Origin: Candidatus Rokuibacteriota bacterium
Lineage (GTDB): Bacteria > Methylomirabilota > Methylomirabilia > Rokubacteriales > CSP1-6
Assembly (NCBI GenBank): GCA_030647435.1
Contig: JAUSJX010000012.1
Span: forward strand, 218,267 to 282,266
DNA length: 64,000 nucleotides
Direction: 5' to 3'
A program made the translations under genes and the position numbers. The notes under the pieces were generated by a model, which had not been told where the DNA came from, searched no databases, and worked only from the letters and a program-made list of their open reading frames with translations. Each line of letters begins with the position of its first letter. Positions within the stretch are counted from its first letter, which is position 1. This document shows positions 36,079-45,219 of the stretch, piece after piece.

Positions 36079-37971
36079 ATGTGCGGGATAGCCGGCTTCG
36101 CCTTCACCGACCCCCGGCACCCCGTGGACCGGGAGCTCCTCGGTCGTATGACGGGCGTCCTGCGCCACCGCGGGCCGGACGCCGACGGCTCTCACTTCGG
36201 GCCGGGCGTGGGACTGGGACACCGGCGGCTCAGCATCATAGACCTCGCCACCGGCGACCAGCCTATCTACAACGAGACCCGCTCCGTCGCCGTGGTCTTC
36301 AACGGCGAGATCTACAACTTCCCCGAGCTGGCGCGCGAGCTCGAGGCGCGCGGGCATACCTTCGCGACCCGGTCGGACACGGAGACCATCGTCCACGCCT
36401 ACGAGGACTTCGGCCTCGAGTTCGTGAAGCGGCTGCGCGGCATGTTCGCCTTCGCGCTCTGGGACGAGTCCCACCGCCGCTTGGTCCTGGGGCGGGACCG
36501 CGCGGGAAAGAAGCCGCTCTACTACCACGCCGACGGGGAGCGCCTGGTCTTCGCCTCCGAGATCAAGGCCCTCCTGCAAGATTCGAGCATCAAGCGGCGC
36601 GTCTCTCCGGAGGGATTGAGCGACTATTTCACCTTTGGCGTCATCCCGGCGCCCGGCACCGTGTTCCAGGACATCCAGCAAATCCCGCCCGGGCACCTTC
36701 TGGTCTGGGAGCGCGGCCGCGTGCGCCTGCACGAGTACTGGGACGTGGTCTTCGACCGCACGGGGCCCGCGACGCCCGGTGCGGCGTCGGAGGCCTTCTC
36801 GGCCCTCTTCGACGAGGCCGTCGGCATGCGGATGGTCGCGGACGTGCCGCTGGGCGCCTTCCTCAGCGGCGGGGTGGACTCCTCCGCCGTCGTCGCCTCC
36901 ATGGCCCGGCAATCCGCCCGGCCCGTGGTCACGACCTGCGTCGGCTTCGTCGAGCGCACCCACAGCGAGCTCGAGCACGCCCGGGTCGTGGCGAAGGCGC
37001 TGGGCACCGAGCACCACGAGGTCCTGGTCAAGCCCGACGCGATCAGCGATCTGCCGCGACTCGTCTGGCACCTGGACCAGCCCTTCGCCGATTCCTCGGC
37101 GCTGCCCACCTACTACGTCTCCCGTGCCGCCCGCGAGCGGGTCACCGTGGTGCTGTCCGGCGACGGCGGCGACGAGCTCTTCGCCGGCTATCAGCGCCGC
37201 TACGGCGTCCACCGGCTGGAGCAGCGGCTGCGGCGGCTCATCCCCGGCCCCGTGCGTCGCGGGGTCCTCGGCCCGCTGGCGCGGGTCTACCCACGCTCGG
37301 ACCTCATCCCGCGGCCGCTGCGCCTCAAGCTCGTGCTCTCGAACCTCGGCCAGTCATTCGAGCGCGCCTATTTCAACGATATGTCGCTGTTCCTTGACGA
37401 GGAGAAGCAGGCGCTCTGCACCCCCGAGTTCCTCGCCCAGGCCCGGCACCACGATCCCATCGCCGGCTTCGCCCGGCACTTCGAGCGGGTCCGCGACGCC
37501 GATCCGCTCTCGCGCATCCTCTACGTGGACTTCAAGACCTGGCTTGCCAACGACATCCTGGTCAAGGTGGACCGCATGAGCATGGCCTGCTCACTCGAGG
37601 TGCGCTCGCCGCTCCTCGATCACAAGATCATCGAGTTCGCCGCGAGCCTGCCGCCGCAACTTAAGTTCCGCGGCTCCGTCTCGAAATACCTGCTCAAGCG
37701 TCACGTGGCGGAGCGACTGCCCGCCGCGGCCGTCCACCGCCCCAAGCAGGGGTTCGAGCTGCCGCTCGCGGCATGGCTGCGAGGGGATCTGCGGGACATG
37801 GCGCGTGACCTGTTGTTCTCCACCCAGGCGGCGGGCCGCGGGTATGTGCGGCCCGAGGCAGTCAAGCGGATCTGGGATGCTCACCAGAGCGGCTACCGCA
37901 ACCAGTCCTCACAACTCTGGGCGCTGATGGTGCTCGAGCTCTGGCACCGGCAATACGTAGATACGCCATGA
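36079..37971 (+). CDS. Second asparagine synthase-type amidotransferase (XrtA system)
   Basis: A 630-residue paralogue of the preceding gene, two bases behind it. Cys2 (MCGIAGFAF), HRGPDADG, GHRRLSIIDLATGDQP, FNGEIYNFPEL, SGGVDSS at 263-269 and LSGDGGDELFAGYQRRYG are present, so it should be fully active. The two differ substantially in sequence despite being adjacent, so they are likely to amidate different acceptors and not to be a recent duplication. The stop overlaps the methyltransferase start (ATGA). Confidence 0.93.
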   Translation: MCGIAGFAFTDPRHPVDRELLGRMTGVLRHRGPDADGSHFGPGVGLGHRRLSIIDLATGDQPIYNETRSVAVVFNGEIYNFPELARELEARGHTFATRSDTETIVHAYEDFGLEFVKRLRGMFAFALWDESHRRLVLGRDRAGKKPLYYHADGERLVFASEIKALLQDSSIKRRVSPEGLSDYFTFGVIPAPGTVFQDIQQIPPGHLLVWERGRVRLHEYWDVVFDRTGPATPGAASEAFSALFDEAVGMRMVADVPLGAFLSGGVDSSAVVASMARQSARPVVTTCVGFVERTHSELEHARVVAKALGTEHHEVLVKPDAISDLPRLVWHLDQPFADSSALPTYYVSRAARERVTVVLSGDGGDELFAGYQRRYGVHRLEQRLRRLIPGPVRRGVLGPLARVYPRSDLIPRPLRLKLVLSNLGQSFERAYFNDMSLFLDEEKQALCTPEFLAQARHHDPIAGFARHFERVRDADPLSRILYVDFKTWLANDILVKVDRMSMACSLEVRSPLLDHKIIEFAASLPPQLKFRGSVSKYLLKRHVAERLPAAAVHRPKQGFELPLAAWLRGDLRDMARDLLFSTQAAGRGYVRPEAVKRIWDAHQSGYRNQSSQLWALMVLELWHRQYVDTP

Positions 37972-38702
37972 CAGGCTTCGAGCGACAGTGGCAGAGCCGG
38001 TTCGAGAAGTTCGCCACTCGGCACCAGCCCGAGCATCTTGTCTCAGGCTGGTCCGCGGCGGGCCTCCGGCGCCGTGTGGCCGTCTTCGAGGCGCTCCTCG
38101 ACCGGGGCCTCCTCGGCGCCGGGGCCCGCGCGCTCGAGCTGGGCTGCGGGGCGGGGACCTATGTCCGTGTGCTCGCCAAGCGCGGACACCCGGTGGTCGG
38201 CCTCGACTACTCGCTGCCGAGCCTTCGCCGCGCGGTGGCGGCGGACGTACCGCGGGTGGGACGGTATGTCTCCGGCGATGCCTCCTGCCTCCCGTTCCAG
38301 GACCGGAGCTTCCAGGTCGTCGCCTGCATCGGCGTACTCCAGGCCCTGGAGGGACCCGAAACCGCGCTCGCTGAAATCGCCCGCGTCCTCGGACCTTCCG
38401 GGGTGGCGGTGGTCGAAACTCTCAACCCGTGGGGTCTCTTGGCCGCGTTCCGCAGACTCTCGGCCTTCATCCGGCGTCAGCCGACCCGGCTTCGCTATGG
38501 CTCGCCGGGGGCGGTCGAGCGGACAATGGCTTCCTTGGGCCTCCGGCCCGTCCGCCGACTCAGTATTCTGCTTCCCCCACGCTCCTTGCCCGGCCTCGAG
38601 CGCACGCTCGGACAGCCCTGGGTTGTTCGAGCGCTCGAGACCATGCCGGGCGTTCGGGCGTTGGCTCCGCAGGCCTACTGGATCGTTGGAGTGAAAGCAT
38701 GA
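37968..38702 (+). CDS. Class I SAM-dependent methyltransferase
   Basis: A 244-residue Methyltransf_11-type enzyme. Motif I is LELGCGAGTYVRVLAKRG (about 46-63), motif II is around VVGLDYS and the post-core region is DRSFQVVACIGVLQAL. It probably methylates a sugar or a biosynthetic intermediate of the polymer; substrate unknown. It overlaps the genes on both sides by ATGA. Confidence 0.88.
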   Translation: MTGFERQWQSRFEKFATRHQPEHLVSGWSAAGLRRRVAVFEALLDRGLLGAGARALELGCGAGTYVRVLAKRGHPVVGLDYSLPSLRRAVAADVPRVGRYVSGDASCLPFQDRSFQVVACIGVLQALEGPETALAEIARVLGPSGVAVVETLNPWGLLAAFRRLSAFIRRQPTRLRYGSPGAVERTMASLGLRPVRRLSILLPPRSLPGLERTLGQPWVVRALETMPGVRALAPQAYWIVGVKA

Positions 38703-40762
38703 TGGCCGGCGCTCCCCTGGTTGCCGCTGCCCTGAGCCTGGTCTTTGCAGGGATCTCCCTGCTTCGGCCACCCCGCCGGCTGCGGCAGGTCACGTTCGCC
38801 GGTGGAATGGTCACCTTCGCGCTCCAGTCGCTCCTGGTCTACGGGCTCCTGTTCTACTCGCTGACGCCCGAGAGCCACCAAAGGTGGATGATTGCGCTCC
38901 AGTCCGTGGCCCTCCTCGTGCCGATTCCCTGGTGCCTGTTCGCCTTCCTGGCAGGCCGCCACGCCGATGCCCGCATCCCGCGCGGCTGGCGGTTCTCCCT
39001 GTCGCTGGGGAGCGCCGGCCTGGCGGTCACGGCCGCGGTCAACGTGCTCTGGCCCTTCTTCCTCGTGCCGAACGCCACGGGCCCCTTCCGCTACGCCCAG
39101 CTCTCCTTGCTCGGTCAGGGCGGGATCGCCATCGAGCTGCTCGCCACGATCGCGGTGCTGTACGGTCTCGAGCCTTCTCTTCGCAACTCACAGGGCTCCG
39201 TCCGGTGGCAGTTCAAGTACCTGGCCCTGGGCTTGGGGGGCATCTTCGCCGTCAGGTTCTACCTGCTCGGCCAGGCCCTGCTCTTTCACGTGCTCGATCG
39301 GCAGAGCCTCCTCATCGAAACGAGTGCCCTGATCATCGGCGAGCTTTTCGTCGCTATCGGGCTCCTCCGTTCGGGCGCCCTTCGCACCGATCTGACGGTC
39401 TCCCGGCACTTCGTGTACCGGTCCACCGTGGTGGGCCTGTGCGGCCTCTATCTTTTCCTTGCCGGCGCAGCCGGATGGCTCCTGAACGCGCTGGGGATTC
39501 CCGAGGCGGCGCTCGTGGGCACCCTGGTCGTCTTCGTCGCCGTGATGGGCCTGGCGGCCCTTGCGCTGTCGGAGAGCCTGCGCTGGCGATTCAAGCGCTA
39601 CATCAGCACCCATTTCTACGCGGACAAGTACGACTACCGCCAGCAGTGGCGGACGTTCACGGCCAACTTGACGGCGCGGGTCACACTCGACGGCCTCGCG
39701 ACCCAGCTGCTGCGGAGCGTCACCCAGACCATCGGCGCGCGGAAGGCCGCGCTGTACTTGGCAGACGAGACCGACGGCGCCCTTCGGTTCCATTCCGTCC
39801 TCAGTGCCGGACCGCTCCCGAAGACGCTCGAGGCGACACCCGATGACTTCCTGACGGGCCAGAAGGCGCCTGAGGCGCGGCACCTCACGACTCTCGGGAA
39901 CGGTCGGGCGGAGGCCCTGCTCGCCGCGGGGCTCGTCCTGGCCGTCCCCCTGCGCACCCAGGGACGCCTGGTGGGGGTGTTGCTGGTCGGAGCCGAGCAG
40001 ACCGGCGCGCCCTATACCCAGGAGGACCTGGATCTGCTCACCACGCTCGGAGAGCAGGCGGCCAGCGCCACCGCGACCGTTCAGCTCTCCGAGCGCCTGG
40101 CCCAGTCCCGCGCCTTCGAGGCCTTCAACCGGCTCTCGTCCTTCATCATCCACGACCTCAAGAACTCGGTCTCGGCGCTCTCGATGCTGACCCAGAACGC
40201 GCCGAAGCACTTCGACGATCCTAAATTCCGGGTCGGCGCGCTCGGGACCCTCACGCGCACGGTCGCGCGCATGCAGAAGCTCGTCGGCAGGCTGTCAACT
40301 CGCCAGCCAGCGACCGAGCTCGAGTTCGAGAGCCTGCCGCTGGACGAGCTGGCGCGCGACACAGTCGCGTCCATGTCGATGGGGCCCGTGCTTCACCTGA
40401 CGCTGGCCCTCGACTCCGTGTCCTGCGTCCGAGGCGATAGCGACGCCATCCAGCGTGTCATACAGAACTTGATCACGAACGCCGTTGAGGCGATGGACGG
40501 CGAGGGTACGATCACGCTCCGCGTCTGCCGTCAGGACGGCATGGTCGCCTGCGCCGTGACGGACACAGGCTGCGGCATGACCGAAGAGTTCGTCCGGACC
40601 TCGCTCTTCGTGCCGTTTCAGACCACGAAGAAGGGCGGCTGGGGCATCGGCCTCTACCAGGCGCGCGAGATCATGACGGCGCATGCCGGCCGCATCGAGG
40701 TCTCGAGCCAGGAGGGGCGCGGCACCACCGTGACACTGCTGTTCCCGGAGGAGAAACCGTGA
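38699..40762 (+). CDS. prsK: XrtA/PEP-CTERM-system histidine kinase PrsK
   Basis: A 687-residue membrane sensor kinase. About eight hydrophobic helices fill residues 1-290, a GAF domain follows (about 320-460) and then the kinase core: H485 in the H-box FIIHDLKN, the N-box NLITNAVEAMD (near 590), DTGCGM (near 622) and GGWGIGLY (near 646). The layout and the position just before the exosortase gene match PrsK, which pairs with PrsR (at 51507 here). The ATG at 38699 overlaps the methyltransferase stop. The stop overlaps the exosortase GTG. Confidence 0.93.
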   Translation: MMAGAPLVAAALSLVFAGISLLRPPRRLRQVTFAGGMVTFALQSLLVYGLLFYSLTPESHQRWMIALQSVALLVPIPWCLFAFLAGRHADARIPRGWRFSLSLGSAGLAVTAAVNVLWPFFLVPNATGPFRYAQLSLLGQGGIAIELLATIAVLYGLEPSLRNSQGSVRWQFKYLALGLGGIFAVRFYLLGQALLFHVLDRQSLLIETSALIIGELFVAIGLLRSGALRTDLTVSRHFVYRSTVVGLCGLYLFLAGAAGWLLNALGIPEAALVGTLVVFVAVMGLAALALSESLRWRFKRYISTHFYADKYDYRQQWRTFTANLTARVTLDGLATQLLRSVTQTIGARKAALYLADETDGALRFHSVLSAGPLPKTLEATPDDFLTGQKAPEARHLTTLGNGRAEALLAAGLVLAVPLRTQGRLVGVLLVGAEQTGAPYTQEDLDLLTTLGEQAASATATVQLSERLAQSRAFEAFNRLSSFIIHDLKNSVSALSMLTQNAPKHFDDPKFRVGALGTLTRTVARMQKLVGRLSTRQPATELEFESLPLDELARDTVASMSMGPVLHLTLALDSVSCVRGDSDAIQRVIQNLITNAVEAMDGEGTITLRVCRQDGMVACAVTDTGCGMTEEFVRTSLFVPFQTTKKGGWGIGLYQAREIMTAHAGRIEVSSQEGRGTTVTLLFPEEKP

Positions 40763-41676
40763 ACGGCGCGGTGGCCGAGGAGAAGGTTGTGGATGGCGAT
40801 GTTGCCCGACAGACCGTCGCGGACGGCGTCGCCCTTCGTGCCGAGAGTCCTCTGTCCTGGCTGGCCCTTGGGATCGCCGCCGCCGCCGCGCTGGGACTCT
40901 ATGCGCCCGTCGTGATCAGTATGGCCGCAGACTGGAGCGAGTTCCCGAGCCTCTCCCATGGCTTCGCAATACCACTCATCTCCGCCTACCTGCTGTGGCA
41001 CCGGCGCCGCCTGCTCGCGGAGGCGCCCGTCGAGGGGTCGATCGTCGGCCTGCCCCTCATCATCCTCGCGCTGGGGATGCTCGTCATCGGGTCGCTGGGC
41101 GGCGAGCCGTTCGTCGCGAGGCTGTCGCTGCCGCTTGCGCTGCTCGGAACCGTCCTCTTTCTCGACGGCACCCGCGTCGCCCGTCACGCCTGGGTCCCCA
41201 TCGCCTACCTGGCGTTCATGATTCCGCTCCCGTACCTGACGCTCAGTGCCCTCACCTACCGGTCGCAGCTCTTCGACGCCGGGGTCACCGCCGCCGCCCT
41301 CGGATGGCTCGGCGTGCCCGTGCTGCGAGACGGCGTGATGCTTCACCTGGCGAACATGACGCTCGAGGTGGCCGCCGACTGCAGCAGCGTCCCCGCCATC
41401 GCCGCCCTGCTGGCGCTCGGCGGGGCCTATGCCCAGATGCAGCCGCGGCCCACCTGGATCCGCGTGGCGCTCACGCTCTCCGCGGCACCGCTCGGGCTTC
41501 TCTCGAATATCGTCCGCCTCATCGTCACGTCGCTCAGCGCCTACTACCTGGGCCCCGTCGCTCTCAACAACGTGATCCACAAGTTCAGCGGGACCTCGGT
41601 CTTCCTCGCGACGGTTGTCCTCCTGGTGGTCCTCGACGCGCTCCTGACGCGCATCTGGAGGAGGGCGTCCTCGTGA
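40759..41676 (+). CDS. xrtA: Exosortase A (XrtA/EpsH)
   Basis: A 305-residue inner-membrane cysteine transpeptidase-like enzyme that processes proteins with a C-terminal PEP-CTERM signal. About eight hydrophobic helices are visible. The catalytic triad residues of the family are present: C208 in AADCSSVPA, R253 in LLSNIVRLI and H274 in VIHKFSG. The usual ECSG motif reads DCSS here, a mild deviation. The GTG start overlaps prsK and the stop overlaps the epsI-like gene (both GTGA). No PEP-CTERM substrate is complete within the window. Confidence 0.94.
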   Translation: MNGAVAEEKVVDGDVARQTVADGVALRAESPLSWLALGIAAAAALGLYAPVVISMAADWSEFPSLSHGFAIPLISAYLLWHRRRLLAEAPVEGSIVGLPLIILALGMLVIGSLGGEPFVARLSLPLALLGTVLFLDGTRVARHAWVPIAYLAFMIPLPYLTLSALTYRSQLFDAGVTAAALGWLGVPVLRDGVMLHLANMTLEVAADCSSVPAIAALLALGGAYAQMQPRPTWIRVALTLSAAPLGLLSNIVRLIVTSLSAYYLGPVALNNVIHKFSGTSVFLATVVLLVVLDALLTRIWRRASS

Positions 41677-42317
41677 GGACCGGCTGGCGGCTCGGCGTGA
41701 TCTTGATTCTCTTCGCCGCAAGCGCCGTTGTCCTCCGCATGGCCCCGCCGGTGAAGGGCGCCGTGAATCCCGTCTCGCTGTACGCGGTCCCGATGACGCT
41801 CGGCACGTGGGTCGGTGCCGAGGGCGTCCCCGAGGAGATCTTGCCGCCGGACCCCAATGAAAAGATTTCGGTCAGACGGACCTACCGCAATGGCAATCAC
41901 CTCGCCTGGGTATCCGTGGCCCTGTTCGTCGGCCAGGATGATGACGCGCGCCGGGCCTCCATCAACAAGATCTACCCGCAGCGCGGCGCGAGCCTCATCG
42001 AGCCGGTCTCCTTCGCCGTGCCCCTGGACGGGTCCGCCGCGGGCCCCATCACGCTTCCGGCCGTGATCGTCCACCAGGACTCCCGGCGGCTCCTCGTCGC
42101 GTACTGGCACCAGATCGGGAACCGCGTCTACGGAAACGAGTATCGCTTCCGGCTCGCGCTGATGAGCGACGTGATCTTCGCCCGGCGCGCCGACGCGCTC
42201 CTCGTCCGCATCGCCCTGCCCGTAGGGCCCGACGGCCGGGCCCGCGAGAGCCTTGACACGGTCGGTCCCCTGGCGGCCTCCCTGTATGCGGCGCTCGCCC
42301 CGGAGGGCCGGCAATGA
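41673..42317 (+). CDS. Exosortase-associated protein EpsI
   Basis: A 214-residue protein starting at the GTG overlapping the exosortase stop. It has an N-terminal membrane anchor (VILILFAASAVVLRM, about 9-24). A periplasmic domain typical of EpsI follows: LGTWVGAEG (about 49-57), SVALFVGQDD, the conserved HxP-like region reading IYPQRGASLIE, then LLVAYWHQIGNRVYGNEY near 150. In many species this domain is fused to the exosortase; here it is a separate gene. It is thought to assist polymer assembly or the sortase, with unknown biochemistry. Confidence 0.9.
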   Translation: MRTGWRLGVILILFAASAVVLRMAPPVKGAVNPVSLYAVPMTLGTWVGAEGVPEEILPPDPNEKISVRRTYRNGNHLAWVSVALFVGQDDDARRASINKIYPQRGASLIEPVSFAVPLDGSAAGPITLPAVIVHQDSRRLLVAYWHQIGNRVYGNEYRFRLALMSDVIFARRADALLVRIALPVGPDGRARESLDTVGPLAASLYAALAPEGRQ

Positions 42318-43480
42318 GCGCGCCGGTGTCGCTGTCGCGGGGGCTCGTGGCGCCCGCGGCCCCCGCCCCGCGGGTCGTCCACGTCATCCCTACCTTGAGG
42401 GTCGGCGGACTGGAAAAGGTCGTGGTTCGTCTGGTCGAGTATTTCGGCCCGGATGTGCCACAGGCCGTCGTGACACCTGCCCGCACGGGCCCGGTGAGCC
42501 AACTGATCCCCCCGGGGGTCCCTGTCGTGTCTATGGGCGACCAGCATAGGCCGGACCGCTGGAACGCCATTCGCATGGCACGCCTCTTCCGGAAGCTCCG
42601 TCCCGACATCGTGCACACCCGCAACTGGTCCTGCATCGACGCCGTCGTCGCCGCGCGGCTGGCCGGGGTGCCCGTTGTCATCCATGGAGAGCACGGTCGC
42701 GAGGCGGCGGACCCGGACGGTAAGAACAGGCGCAGACAGCGTATCCGGCGACTGCTGGCGCCGCTGGTCACCGAATTCGTCGTCGTCACTCATGACCTCG
42801 AGCGATGGCTGGTCGAAGAGGTGCGGATTCCGGCCCGAAAGGTCCGCACCATCTACAACGGCGTTGATACACGCGCCTTCTCCCCGGATGGCCGCGACGC
42901 GGCCCGGCGCGCGCTGGGCATCCCCGACGGATCCATCGCGATCGGCACCGTCGGGCGCCTCGATCCCGTCAAGGACCATCTGGGACTGATCCGGGCCTTT
43001 TCCCGAATCACCTCGGATCCTCGCGTCCTGCTCTACATCACCGGGGGCGGGCCCTGCCATGCAGAGCTCGAGGGAGCGATCCAGTCCCTTGCGCTCACCC
43101 GCCGCGTGCATCTCCTCGGGGAGCGGGACGACGTGCCCAGGATCCTTCGCGGCCTCGACGTATTCGTCCTTCCGTCGCTCGGCGAAGGCATGTCCAATAC
43201 CATTCTGGAGGCCATGGCAACGGGGCTGCCTGTCGTGGCCACCCGTGTGGGCGGGAACCCCGAGCTCGTGCTGCATGAGGTGACCGGTCTCCTTGTCGAG
43301 CCCCGATCCGCCGACTCACTCGTTGCCGCTCTCTTGCGCTACGTCGAAGATCCTGGTCTCAGGGCGGCTCATGGACAGGCTGCTCGACACCGCGCGGACT
43401 CGGAGTTCGGACTCCCCCGCATGCTCGCCGCCTACGACGATCTCTACTGTCGCCACCTCGCCACCCGGAGCCGCCGATGA
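42314..43480 (+). CDS. Glycosyltransferase family 4 (XrtA-system sugar transferase)
   Basis: A 388-residue GT-B enzyme. VHVIPTLRVGGLEKVV near residue 22 is the hallmark opening of the PEP-CTERM/EpsH1-associated sugar transferase located after exosortase genes. The donor region has IYNGVDTRAF, GTVGRLDPVKDH and the Ex7E motif LGEGMSNTILEAMATGLP. It should add a nucleotide-sugar-derived residue to the lipid-linked repeat. It overlaps both neighbours by ATGA. Confidence 0.92.
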   Translation: MSAPVSLSRGLVAPAAPAPRVVHVIPTLRVGGLEKVVVRLVEYFGPDVPQAVVTPARTGPVSQLIPPGVPVVSMGDQHRPDRWNAIRMARLFRKLRPDIVHTRNWSCIDAVVAARLAGVPVVIHGEHGREAADPDGKNRRRQRIRRLLAPLVTEFVVVTHDLERWLVEEVRIPARKVRTIYNGVDTRAFSPDGRDAARRALGIPDGSIAIGTVGRLDPVKDHLGLIRAFSRITSDPRVLLYITGGGPCHAELEGAIQSLALTRRVHLLGERDDVPRILRGLDVFVLPSLGEGMSNTILEAMATGLPVVATRVGGNPELVLHEVTGLLVEPRSADSLVAALLRYVEDPGLRAAHGQAARHRADSEFGLPRMLAAYDDLYCRHLATRSRR

Positions 43481-45219
43481 CCCGCCTCGCGCCTCCCTTC
43501 CGAATCGTCGTCCTCACGGGCTGGGATTCGCCGTCAACTCTACAGGCGATCACCAGGCTGCTGGCGGTACCGGGCGTCGAGATTGCAGGTCTTGTGTATG
43601 ATCGTGGCGCCTACACGCTCAAGACCCGCCTGCGGCGATTCTGGAAACGCGGCCGCCGCGACGGAGTTGCCTATCTGCTCGGCCGGCTCATCGCTCGGGC
43701 CTGCGGGCTGTGGATTCCAGCCGGTCCGCGCCGCTTCGACCCCCGTCCGATTCGCCGGGCCATCTTCCCGTCCGAGGTCCGCGCCCTCACAGACCTCGCG
43801 ACCCGCCACCACATTCCGTACCGCGCGGTCGGTTCGCTGAATTCGTCCGAGGCCCAGCGCCATATCTCGAGTCTCCATGCGGATCTTGGCGTGGTCATCG
43901 GCACCCGCATCCTCACACGCGATACGTTCGCGCTTCCACGCCTCGGATCCATCAACATCCATAAGGGACAGGTTCCGCAGTATCGCGGCCAGCCGCCGGC
44001 GTTCTGGGAGCTCTACAACGGCGAGACAGAGGCAGGCGCGACAGTCCATCTCGTCGCCGAAAAACTCGACGCCGGCGACATCATGACGGAGGCCTCCGTC
44101 CCGATCGAGGCGACCGAAACCGAGCACAGCCTGAAGCTGAAGCTGGATCACCTTGCCGCCGACCTGCTCGCGGAGGCGGTCCAGGCACTCGCCGGCGGCC
44201 AGGCGAGGCCGCGTCCACAGCGCCCGTCGACCCTACCCGCCTACACCGTTCCCACGCGCGCGCAGCGCACCGTCCTCGCCCGCCGCCTCGGAACGGTCCC
44301 CGAATCGCCCCGGAAGCGGGCATTCAAGGCCATCTTCTACCGGATCTGCCTGACCGGAGGCCCGGTGTGGCTGCGAAACGCCTGGCTCCGCTTCTGCCGC
44401 AGGACCCGATGCACGGTCCTGCTGTATCACCGTGTGAACGACGTCTCCGTGGACAATGTGACCACCAGTATTGACCGATTCATCGAGCACATGGCGATGC
44501 TGAAGAGGCGCTACCCGGTTCTCAGCCTCTCGGAGGCTGTCAGCCGGCTCAACACCGGGCGCTATCTCGGCCCACACGTCGTCGTCGTGACGTTCGATGA
44601 CGGCTACGCCGACAATTGCGAGGCAGCGGCCCCTATCCTGGAGCACTTCGGTATTCCGGCGACCTTCTTCGTCACAGCCGGGCTCGTCGGCACGTCCGGC
44701 AGCTTCGCGCACGACCGGCGCTCGCCACACCGATTCACCAATCTCTCGTTGGATCAGGTGAGAAGCCTGGCTGCCCGCGGCTTCGAGATCGGCTCACACG
44801 GCATGACCCACGCGAATCTCGGACGCGCCCCGTTGAGCGAGGCGAGAGACGAGGTCCGCGACAGCCGGGAGACACTCCAGCGAATGCTGACCACCCCCGT
44901 TCGCAGCTTCGCGTATCCGTTCGGCGGGCGGGAGGACATCACGCCTGCCGTCCTCCAGGAAATCCGAGCGGCAGGCTTCACGCTGATCGCGTCGGCTTAT
45001 GGCGGCTCCAATGTCGGGCAAATCGACCCGAACAATGTCCGGAGGGTCGGCGTGAGCAACGCGTTCGACGTGCTGGCTCTTCGTGCTCAGATCGAGGGCG
45101 TAGGCGTGCTGGGCACCAGGCAACGCATCCGAGCCTTCTGGGGACTGTCCGACCCTTCCAGGCCACGGCCTGGGCGCGAACCCCTCTCCGTCGCAGGGAA
45201 GAAGCAGGAGTCCGCATGA
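43477..45219 (+). CDS. Formyltransferase-polysaccharide deacetylase fusion
   Basis: A 580-residue two-domain protein. The first 250 residues are a methionyl-tRNA-formyltransferase-like N10-formyl-THF transferase fold: INIHKG with N160 and H162, PQYRGQPP and EKLDAGDIMTE with D198 complete the Asn-His-Asp catalytic set. After a linker (about 255-300) comes a NodB deacetylase domain: LLYHRVND, TFDDGYADN with D374 and D375, SHGMTH with H441 and H445, and FAYPFGGRED. Sugar N-formyltransferases share the first fold, and ArnD deformylase and N-deacetylases share the second. The fusion suggests coupled removal and re-acylation (or deformylation) of a sugar amine. No frameshift or stop interrupts the join. 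The stop overlaps the next ATG. Confidence 0.88.
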   Translation: MTRLAPPFRIVVLTGWDSPSTLQAITRLLAVPGVEIAGLVYDRGAYTLKTRLRRFWKRGRRDGVAYLLGRLIARACGLWIPAGPRRFDPRPIRRAIFPSEVRALTDLATRHHIPYRAVGSLNSSEAQRHISSLHADLGVVIGTRILTRDTFALPRLGSINIHKGQVPQYRGQPPAFWELYNGETEAGATVHLVAEKLDAGDIMTEASVPIEATETEHSLKLKLDHLAADLLAEAVQALAGGQARPRPQRPSTLPAYTVPTRAQRTVLARRLGTVPESPRKRAFKAIFYRICLTGGPVWLRNAWLRFCRRTRCTVLLYHRVNDVSVDNVTTSIDRFIEHMAMLKRRYPVLSLSEAVSRLNTGRYLGPHVVVVTFDDGYADNCEAAAPILEHFGIPATFFVTAGLVGTSGSFAHDRRSPHRFTNLSLDQVRSLAARGFEIGSHGMTHANLGRAPLSEARDEVRDSRETLQRMLTTPVRSFAYPFGGREDITPAVLQEIRAAGFTLIASAYGGSNVGQIDPNNVRRVGVSNAFDVLALRAQIEGVGVLGTRQRIRAFWGLSDPSRPRPGREPLSVAGKKQESA

